NCBI GenBank assembly: GCA_905193225.1
Contig: CAJJNV010000003.1
Location: 1 to 64,000, forward strand
Origin: an uncultured Oscillospiraceae bacterium
GTDB taxonomy: Bacteria; Bacillota; Clostridia; Oscillospirales; Acutalibacteraceae
Reading direction: 5' to 3'
Length of the DNA stretch: 64,000 nucleotides
This document shows, in pieces, positions 57,718 through 64,000 of the stretch. The notes under the pieces are model-generated. The model ran no database searches and had not been told where the DNA came from. It was given only the letters and a program-made list of their open reading frames with translations. The translations under genes and the position numbers were made by a program. Each line of letters begins with the position of its first letter. Positions within the stretch are counted from its first letter, which is position 1.

Positions 57718-60117
57718 ATGAGAAAAATGTACACCGTCATTAAAAGAGACGGAAAGGAAGTTAATTTTGACCTTTCCAAAATCAGAAATGCCATAACTAA
57801 GGCCTTCGACGCCTGCGAAATGAACTATCATCCCGATACGGTCGATTTCCTCGCCTTAAAAGTAACCTCGGATTTTGAACAAAAAATCACCGACGGAAAA
57901 ATCACCGTTGAGGCCATTCAGGACAGCGTTGAATCGGTGCTCATCAAGGGCGGATACGACAGCGTTGCAAAAGCATACATTCTCTACCGCAAACAGCGCG
58001 AAAAATTCAGAAATTTAAGTACCACACTGCTTGACTATAAAAAGATCGTCGACAACTATCTTCAGATAAACGACTGGAGAGTTAAGGAAAACTCCACCGT
58101 TACCTATTCGGTAGGCGGCCTTATTCTCAGCAATTCCGGCGCCATTACCGCCAACTACTGGCTGTCTGAGGTATACGACGACGAGATCGGCGACGCACAC
58201 AGAAACGCCGACATACATATCCACGACCTTTCCATGCTGACCGGTTACTGCGCCGGCTGGTCCCTTAAACAGCTTATTCAGGAAGGCCTTGGCGGAGTGC
58301 CCGGAAAGATAACCTCCTCCCCTGCTTCCCACCTTTCCACCCTCTGCAACCAAATGGTCAACTTCCTCGGAATTATGCAGAACGAGTGGGCGGGTGCTCA
58401 GGCATTTTCCTCGTTTGATACCTATCTTGCTCCCTTTGTCAAGGTAGATAATCTTTCCTACAAGGAAGTTAAGCAGTGCATCCAGTCCTTTATTTACGGC
58501 GTAAACACTCCCAGCCGCTGGGGTACCCAGTCGCCCTTTACCAACATCACCCTCGACTGGACCGTTCCCGCCGACCTTGCCGAGCTTAACGCAATCGTGG
58601 GCGGCAAGGAAATGGACTTCAAATACAAAGACTGCAAAAAAGAAATGGATATGGTCAACAAGGCCTTCATCGAAATCATGATCGAGGGCGACGCCAACGG
58701 CAGAGGCTTCCAGTATCCCATCCCCACCTATTCCATAACCCGCGATTTCGATTGGTCGGAAACCGAGAACAACAAGCTTCTCTTTGAAATGACCGCCAAA
58801 TACGGTACTCCCTATTTCTCCAACTATATCAATTCCGATATGGAACCTTCGGACGTGCGTTCCATGTGCTGCAGACTCCGTCTCGACCTTCGCGAGCTTC
58901 GCAAAAAATCCGGCGGTTTCTTCGGAAGCGGCGAGTCCACCGGATCGGTAGGCGTTGTAACCATCAATATGCCCAGAATTGCTTATCTCGCAAAGGACAA
59001 GGCCGATTTCTTTGAGCGTCTCGACAAACTTATGGACATTTCGGCAAGATCTCTTAAAATCAAGAGAACTGTTATTACAAAGCTTCTCGACAACGGCCTT
59101 TATCCCTACACCAAGCGTTATCTCGGCACCTTCAACAACCACTTTTCCACTATCGGTCTTGTGGGAATGAACGAGGCCGGCCTCAACGCTAAGTGGCTGA
59201 GAAAAGACCTGACCCACAAGGAAACCCAGGACTTTACCGTTGAAGTGCTTAACCACATGAGAGAGCGCCTTTCCGACTATCAGGAGCAGTACGGCGACCT
59301 TTACAACCTTGAGGCTACTCCTGCCGAATCCACCTCCTTCCGCCTTGCAAAACACGATGTCAAGCGCTTCCCCGGCATCATCACCGCCGCCAAGAGCTGC
59401 GATGACACCCCTTACTACACCAACAGCTCCCACCTGCCGGTCGGATACACCGAGGACATTTTCTCGGCTCTCGATGTTCAGGATGAGCTTCAGACTCTTT
59501 ACACCTCGGGTACCGTTTTCCACGCATTCTTAGGTGAAAAGCTTCCCGACTGGAAGGCGGCAGCCACCCTCGTTCGCAAGATCGCCGAGAATTACAAGCT
59601 TCCCTACTACACCATGTCCCCCACCTATTCGGTCTGCAAAAACCACGGATATCTTTCGGGCGAGCAGAAAAAGTGCCCCATTTGCGGAGAAACCACCGAG
59701 ATATACAGCCGTATTACCGGATACTATCGTCCGGTTCAAAACTGGAACGACGGCAAGACCCAGGAATATAAAGACCGCAAGGTTTACAACATCGGTACTT
59801 CCAAGCTGACCCACAACGGCGTTATCGGCGGAGAAAACACCAAGGAAGTTTGCGAGACGGTTATCGAGACCATGCCCGAAGGTGAAGGTCTTAAGGACGG
59901 CAACCTGCTCTTTGTGACCGCCACCTGCCCTAACTGCAAAATAGCCTGTGCCACTCTCGACAAGGCCGGCGTTGAATATACCAAGATATATGCCAACGAA
60001 CAGCCCGATTTTGCAAAAGAGCTGGGTGTCAAACAGGCTCCCACTCTTGTTGTGGTAAAGGACGGACAGACCGAGAAATTCTCGGGTGTTTCGGACATTA
60101 AAAAGCATCTCAGCTGA
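57718..60117 (+). CDS. nrdD: Anaerobic ribonucleoside-triphosphate reductase with thioredoxin-like tail
   Basis: About 799 residues from the ATG at 57718 (AAAGGAG upstream; a second ATG lies at 57727). Order: ATP-cone (TVIKRDGKEVNFDLSKIRNAI, about 5-95), class III catalytic barrel (NADIHIHDLSMLTGYCAGWS, NITLDWTVP, SVGVVTINMPRIAYL), the zinc-finger Cys pairs (CKNHGYL, CPICG) next to the glycyl radical site RITGYYRP, and a fused C-terminal thioredoxin/glutaredoxin-like domain (FVTATCPNCKIACATLDKAG, about 730-799). It makes deoxynucleotides without oxygen. The built-in CPNC redoxin should supply electrons, with the thioredoxin reductase encoded next. Confidence 0.9.
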   Translation: MRKMYTVIKRDGKEVNFDLSKIRNAITKAFDACEMNYHPDTVDFLALKVTSDFEQKITDGKITVEAIQDSVESVLIKGGYDSVAKAYILYRKQREKFRNLSTTLLDYKKIVDNYLQINDWRVKENSTVTYSVGGLILSNSGAITANYWLSEVYDDEIGDAHRNADIHIHDLSMLTGYCAGWSLKQLIQEGLGGVPGKITSSPASHLSTLCNQMVNFLGIMQNEWAGAQAFSSFDTYLAPFVKVDNLSYKEVKQCIQSFIYGVNTPSRWGTQSPFTNITLDWTVPADLAELNAIVGGKEMDFKYKDCKKEMDMVNKAFIEIMIEGDANGRGFQYPIPTYSITRDFDWSETENNKLLFEMTAKYGTPYFSNYINSDMEPSDVRSMCCRLRLDLRELRKKSGGFFGSGESTGSVGVVTINMPRIAYLAKDKADFFERLDKLMDISARSLKIKRTVITKLLDNGLYPYTKRYLGTFNNHFSTIGLVGMNEAGLNAKWLRKDLTHKETQDFTVEVLNHMRERLSDYQEQYGDLYNLEATPAESTSFRLAKHDVKRFPGIITAAKSCDDTPYYTNSSHLPVGYTEDIFSALDVQDELQTLYTSGTVFHAFLGEKLPDWKAAATLVRKIAENYKLPYYTMSPTYSVCKNHGYLSGEQKKCPICGETTEIYSRITGYYRPVQNWNDGKTQEYKDRKVYNIGTSKLTHNGVIGGENTKEVCETVIETMPEGEGLKDGNLLFVTATCPNCKIACATLDKAGVEYTKIYANEQPDFAKELGVKQAPTLVVVKDGQTEKFSGVSDIKKHLS

Positions 60118-60158
60118 CAAACCGAGTAATCTACCAACTTGAATTTCAGGTGTAAAGA

Positions 60159-61064
60159 ATGTATGACATTATAATCATCGGCGGCGGCCCTGCGGGGCTG
60201 ACCGCCGCTATATATGGAAAAAGAGCCGGAAAGTCGGTTCTTGTTATCGAAAAAGAAACCTTTGGCGGGCAGATAACCTTTTCCCCAAAGGTTGAAAATA
60301 TTCCCGGATTTATGCCTCTTTCGGGCAATGAATTTGCCGAAAAGCTGGTTGAACAGGCCTTGTCTCTCGGTGCCGATGTGGAAATGACAAAGGCCGAAAA
60401 AATCAAAAACGGTAAGATTAAAACCGTCGTCACCGAGGACGGAGATTTTGAAGGCAAGGCGGTCATAATTGCCTCGGGCGCAAAGCACAGACTTTTGGGA
60501 GCAAAGGGCGAGCAAAATTTCATCGGAGAGGGCATTTCCTTTTGCGCCGTGTGCGACGGAGCTTTTTACAAGGGGCAGGAGGTGGCCGTTATCGGCGGCG
60601 GAAATTCCGCTTTGCAGGAGGCGCTGCTGCTCAGCGACCTTTGCAAAAAGGTGACGGTCGTGCAAAATCTCGATTTTCTGACCGGCGAGCAGGCTCTTAT
60701 AGACCAGCTTGACGTCAGGGAAAATATCGAGGTAATAACCGGCACGGTGGTCGAAAGCTTCGACGGACAGGACGAGCTGTCGGCAATAACCATTAAACGC
60801 CTTAAAGACGGAAAAACCTCTTCTCTTTCGGTAAACGGTGTATTTCTGGCTGTGGGTCTTGAACCGCAGAATCAGCCTTTCGGCACTCTTGCGGGGCTTG
60901 ACGAGCGGGGATACATCATTTCCGACGAGCACTGCAAAACCAAGACCGACGGCATTTTTACGGCCGGAGACTGCCGCACAAAAAAGATAAGGCAGGTCAC
61001 TACCGCCGCCGCCGACGGAAGCATCGCCGCCCTTGCAGCCTGCGAATATATAGATAACCTTTAA
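60159..61064 (+). CDS. trxB: Thioredoxin reductase-like flavoprotein
   Basis: 301 residues, the usual length. FAD site IIIGGGPAGLTAAIYG, redox-active FCAVCDGAFYKG (CxxC), NAD(P) site VAVIGGGNSALQEAL, and C-terminal DGIFTAGDCR. It lies 41 bases after nrdD and probably shares its NrdR-controlled transcript, which fits a role in re-reducing the NrdD-fused redoxin. Confidence 0.9.
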   Translation: MYDIIIIGGGPAGLTAAIYGKRAGKSVLVIEKETFGGQITFSPKVENIPGFMPLSGNEFAEKLVEQALSLGADVEMTKAEKIKNGKIKTVVTEDGDFEGKAVIIASGAKHRLLGAKGEQNFIGEGISFCAVCDGAFYKGQEVAVIGGGNSALQEALLLSDLCKKVTVVQNLDFLTGEQALIDQLDVRENIEVITGTVVESFDGQDELSAITIKRLKDGKTSSLSVNGVFLAVGLEPQNQPFGTLAGLDERGYIISDEHCKTKTDGIFTAGDCRTKKIRQVTTAAADGSIAALAACEYIDNL

Positions 61065-61084
61065 TCTCTATTTCTGCGTATACC

Positions 61085-61124
61085 AATCCCGCCCTTCCCG
61101 AGCACTCGGGAAGGGCGGGATTTT
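61085..61124 (+). terminator. Intrinsic terminator after trxB
   Basis: An 18-bp near-perfect stem (arms 61085-61102 and 61105-61122, GC-rich core CCCGCCCTTCCCGAG) followed by four T. Confidence 0.92.
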
Positions 61125-61256
61125 GCTGCATCAGCGGCCAAAAATATGTTTAAGTATAAAGCATATGTTATACTATATTGTGGCCTGCAAAAAGCTTTGT
61201 CACAGGCTGTCGGTTTGCATTACGCGTCTTCCGCAAGCGCCCTTGTTCTGCCGAAT

Positions 61257-63014
61257 TTATCCTATCTCGCCCACGATCTGATACTTCTGCGAATAGGCCT
61301 TATAATCCTCCTTAAACTGCTCGCTTTGGTGGCGGAGAGCGTGGAGGGTCTCATGGACATTGAGGTTGTGCACCGCCTTGTCGATTATACAGACGGCCAC
61401 ATTTGAGCAATGATCTGACACCCTTTCGAGATTGGTTATAATGTCGGAAAGTACGAATCCCGCCTCGGGGCTGCAATCTCCGCGTCTCATTCTCATAATA
61501 TGGCGGGTCCTGACCTCCTCTTTTATGGCATCGATAACCTGCTCTAAAGGCTCGATCTTTTTGGCGGCGCTGCTGTCGCCCTTTACAAAGGCATTTACGG
61601 TCAGTCCCGTTATCTCATTGACGGCGTTTATCATAACCGAAAGGTCGCTTTGCGCCTCTTTTGAAAAGGTCAGCTTTTTGTCGCTCAGTTCCTCGGCCGA
61701 TTCGAGAATGTTAACAGCGTGATCGCCTATGCGCTCAAAATCTCCTATAACCTTTAAAAGGGCTGTGGCCTCCTCGCTGTCTGAATCGGAAAGGGCTTTT
61801 GAGGACAGCTTTATAAGATAGGTTCCGCAAATATCCTCGTATTTATCGGTTTTTTGTTCTAACTTTTTAACATTCTGTGCAAGCTCGGGAGAAAAATCTT
61901 TCAAGGCCTCGGTTGAAAGGGACAAGGCCTTTATCGCCTTTCTGCCCATATCGGCAGTCACTCTTTTACACTGCTCAAGAGCAAGGGGCGGAGTGGAAAG
62001 AAGTCTCTCGTCCAGTTTTTCGTCCTTTTCCTTTTGCTCGTTGTCCTTTATGACGGTCAGCGCCAGCCGTTCGAGCAGCGACGACAGCGGCATAAGGATT
62101 ATAACGCAAAGTATGTTGAAGGTTGAATGGGCAACCGCAATTCCCATGGTGGTGGCCGCCTGGCCCAAAATTGCGGGATGTGCAAGAGCACTCACAAGTG
62201 AAAATGCCGATAACCAAACCGCCGTTCCGATAACATTAAAGGAAAGATGGACAAAGGCGGCTCGCTTGGCGCTTTTGTTGGCGCCGATTGACGAGAGGAT
62301 GGCGGTTATACATGTGCCGATATTTTGTCCCATAACAATGGGGATGGCGGAGGCATAGGTTATCTGGCCGGTCATTGCGAGCGCCTGTAAAATACCTACC
62401 GATGCAGAGGAGGACTGAATGACAGCCGTTAAAAGCGCCCCTGCAAGCACTCCCAAGACAGGATTGGAAAAGGCCATAAAAAGCTGACGGAAGGCAGGTA
62501 CCTCGGAAAGGCCCGAAACGGCCGAGGTCATGGTCTCCATTCCGTACATAAGGGTTGCAAACCCGAGGAATATCATTCCGGTATCTTTCTTTTTGTCGCT
62601 TTTTGCAAACATAAAAAGAACTATTCCCACAAGGGCAAGCAAGGGAGTAAAGGAAGAGGGCTTGAGCATTTTTATCCACACATTATCGCTGCTTATGCCT
62701 GCAAGGGAAAGTATCCAGCTGGTCACGGTGGTGCCCACATTGGCGCCCATAATTACATTTATAGCTTGTTTTAAGGTCATAAGGCCCGAGTTTACAAAAC
62801 CTACGACCATAACCGTTGTGGCCGACGAACTTTGTATTACCGAGGTCACTCCGCAGCCGGTTAAAAATCCCGCCAGCTTTCCGGTGGTCATTTTCCCGAG
62901 GATGGTGCGAAGTCCGCCTCCCGCTCTTTTTTCAAGAGCCTGTCCCATAAGACTCATTCCGAACAGAAATAGACATAGGCCACCTACCATGGTCAACGCG
63001 CTGAAAATATCCAT
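61257..63014 (-). CDS. Na/Pi cotransporter family protein with PhoU-like domain
   Basis: 585 residues. An N-terminal membrane half (about 1-300, eight to nine helices) has the two inverted QSSSA repeats: VIQSSSATTVMVVGFVNSG and VIQSSSASVGILQALAM, each followed by a GANVGT/GQNIGT motif, as in NptA/SLC34 transporters. The C-terminal half (about 340-560) is a PhoU-like helical domain (DFERIGDHAVNI, NLERVSDHCSNVA). It should move phosphate with sodium; the PhoU part probably senses phosphate. No close partner gene. Confidence 0.9.
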   Translation of the reverse strand: MDIFSALTMVGGLCLFLFGMSLMGQALEKRAGGGLRTILGKMTTGKLAGFLTGCGVTSVIQSSSATTVMVVGFVNSGLMTLKQAINVIMGANVGTTVTSWILSLAGISSDNVWIKMLKPSSFTPLLALVGIVLFMFAKSDKKKDTGMIFLGFATLMYGMETMTSAVSGLSEVPAFRQLFMAFSNPVLGVLAGALLTAVIQSSSASVGILQALAMTGQITYASAIPIVMGQNIGTCITAILSSIGANKSAKRAAFVHLSFNVIGTAVWLSAFSLVSALAHPAILGQAATTMGIAVAHSTFNILCVIILMPLSSLLERLALTVIKDNEQKEKDEKLDERLLSTPPLALEQCKRVTADMGRKAIKALSLSTEALKDFSPELAQNVKKLEQKTDKYEDICGTYLIKLSSKALSDSDSEEATALLKVIGDFERIGDHAVNILESAEELSDKKLTFSKEAQSDLSVMINAVNEITGLTVNAFVKGDSSAAKKIEPLEQVIDAIKEEVRTRHIMRMRRGDCSPEAGFVLSDIITNLERVSDHCSNVAVCIIDKAVHNLNVHETLHALRHQSEQFKEDYKAYSQKYQIVGEIG

Positions 63015-63357
63015 AAATTCCCTCCGCTTACATTTGGCTGTATTTTTGCCCTTTTTGTTTTCACATCATTTTAACATTTTTGATTTTATCAAAACAATGC
63101 AAAATCGGTTATCAAGGTTTTGTAAAATCGATGTAAAATAGGCGGGCTTTTACGGGAAAAAACAACGGTTTTCGGCAAGAAAAGTTTTAATTCTGTTAAA
63201 TCGGATCCGTTTGCACAATTGAGAAAAGAAGAAATCCGGCATTTCCTTTTGAAAGCAAAAAATCCCCGAAAGACGACGGTTAAATCATCTTTCGGGGATA
63301 TTTAATCAAATTAAATGAGCATTAAAACAAACGGGCAAAGATGGTTTTTCCTTTGCC
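63015..63357. other. Intergenic gap between nptA-like and GH92 genes
   Basis: A/T-rich. The part next to 63014 should hold the transporter promoter, but no clear -35/-10 pair was found. The terminator of the GH92 gene is the only firm feature. Confidence 0.5.
63256..63299 (-). terminator. Intrinsic terminator of the GH92 gene
   Basis: ATCCCCGAAAGA (63262-63273) and TCTTTCGGGGAT (63288-63299) form a perfect 12-bp stem, followed on the minus strand by six T. Confidence 0.9.
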
Positions 63358-64000
63358 TTATTTATTTTTTGACAATGAATAGGGAAGCTCATTTTCGGCG
63401 TATTCGGAAGAAACGGGCTTTGATGACATTTTGAAAACAAGCTCGCCGCCGGCCTTGATGTCGCCGTGGCTTACAAAGGTTTTATGATATTCCCTGCCGT
63501 CGAGAAGCATTTTGCTTACATAGACATTTTCGTCGCTGTTGCCTTCGGCCTTAATGACAAAATCCTTGCCGCTGTCGGTGTGGATGACAGCCGAGCTGAC
63601 GGTTGGCGATCCGACAACATATTCGGCAACTGACGGGCAAACAGGATAAAATCCGAGGGCCGAGAAAACATACCAGCCGCTTGTGCTGCCGTTGTCCTCG
63701 TCGCCGGGGTATCCTCTGTATCCCGAGTTAAACAGCTCCTTACAGGCTTTTCTGACCCAGTAGGCCGTTTTTTCGGGAGCACCCATATAGGAATAGATAT
63801 AGGGAATGTGGAAGCTGGGCTGATTTGAAAGGGCGCACTGGCCGAAATCCACCGAAGCCATTTCACTCATTTCGTGGATTAGACCGCCGTATCCGCAACC
63901 GTTGAAAAGGGGCGGAGTATCAAACAGCTTGTCCATTTTTTCGATCATCTTATCTTTACCGCCCATCATTTCCGCAAGACCTGCAAAATCGTGAAACACA
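63358..64000 (-). CDS. GH92 family alpha-mannosidase, C-terminal part (partial)
   Basis: The last about 213 residues of a gene that continues past the right edge. GYPGDEDNGSTSGWYVFSALGFYPVCP is the GH92 signature; the GDEDNG acidic residues bind the calcium and act as base in this exo-alpha-mannosidase family. HIPYIYSYMGAPEKT upstream and the beta-sandwich end KMLLDGREY are also typical. A good match to enzymes that trim host or yeast N-glycans, alongside the GH38-like gene of the same window. Confidence 0.9.
   Translation of the reverse strand, partial: VFHDFAGLAEMMGGKDKMIEKMDKLFDTPPLFNGCGYGGLIHEMSEMASVDFGQCALSNQPSFHIPYIYSYMGAPEKTAYWVRKACKELFNSGYRGYPGDEDNGSTSGWYVFSALGFYPVCPSVAEYVVGSPTVSSAVIHTDSGKDFVIKAEGNSDENVYVSKMLLDGREYHKTFVSHGDIKAGGELVFKMSSKPVSSEYAENELPYSLSKNK

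Noticed and set aside
58015..59523. 502-residue open frame opposite nrdD
   Set aside because: Antisense to a well-conserved catalytic domain; low-complexity Gly/Val-rich translation, no ribosome site of note.
59784..60932. 382-residue frame opposite trxB and the nrdD tail
   Set aside because: It crosses two real genes on the other strand and shows no motif.
1..64000. tRNA, rRNA, CRISPR array or intact insertion sequence
   Set aside because: None was seen: no cloverleaf-like segments, no regularly spaced repeats and no transposase gene.

Overview
The window looks like a chromosome segment of an anaerobic, low-to-medium GC Gram-positive of the class Clostridia, probably a gut Oscillospirales/Ruminococcus-like organism. 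The signs are strong AGGAGG-type ribosome binding sites, dockerin-type secreted proteins, class III (anaerobic) ribonucleotide reductase, RecD2, the TIGR03960/TIGR03936 pair, and many glycoside hydrolases. No rRNA, tRNA or CRISPR array was seen.

Layout. 1-1.3 kb is the edge of an integrative/conjugative element: the first codons of a replication-initiator-type gene, one element-associated gene, and an untranslated stretch with an inverted repeat and terminators. 1.3-10.2 kb is an accessory patch with decayed genes (a truncated, frameshifted MATE exporter, a frameshifted Fic gene and a possible HTH fragment). Between these lie a GH3 beta-glucosidase with a divergent AraC regulator and a three-gene operon of a flavin/Fe-S oxidoreductase with both aconitase X subunits. 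10.3-33.1 kb is mainly one long minus-strand exopolysaccharide operon read from about 33.1 kb to 11.4 kb. It holds an acyltransferase, Wzx flippase, hexapeptide acetyltransferase, GT32-like transferase, priming sugar transferase, GT4 and GT2 transferases, two Wzz-like proteins (one fused to a GGDEF-like domain), Wzy, an EAL protein, a DivIVA-like coiled coil, a GtrII-like transferase and a ChbG-like deacetylase. A GtrB-like glycosyltransferase is convergent to its end.

The main find is in front of that operon. A near-consensus promoter (TTGACA-17-TATATT) is followed by a leader with the hallmarks of a cyclic-di-GMP-I (GEMM-I) riboswitch: a GGGUAAAC segment, a GAAA-capped hairpin, GGACACAAAGUC, and a CCUAAG/UAUGG tetraloop receptor. 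An intrinsic terminator follows, and its 5' arm overlaps the aptamer's 3' strand. Because the operon encodes an EAL-domain protein and a Wzz-GGDEF fusion, the capsule/EPS locus appears wired to c-di-GMP at the RNA and protein levels.

33.4-47.7 kb is core-like: acyltransferase, beta-CASP metallo-hydrolase, LacI regulator, lipoprotein cyclophilin, RecD2, a GH38 mannosidase-like protein lacking the usual nucleophile, a HAD phosphatase, YhaM-type exonuclease and methylglyoxal synthase. 48-52 kb encodes two secreted dockerin-type proteins, one a putative zinc protease. 52-55 kb has the TIGR03960/TIGR03936 pair behind a structured leader with a terminator, then small genes. 55-61 kb has a DUF4037/TPR pair and a deoxynucleotide module: nrdG, nrdD with a fused thioredoxin-like tail, and a thioredoxin reductase, with NrdR-box-like palindromes in front of nrdG and nrdD. 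61-64 kb has a Na/Pi cotransporter and the 3' end of a GH92 mannosidase gene. Small TTAAGCA-type palindromic repeats lie just downstream of several genes.
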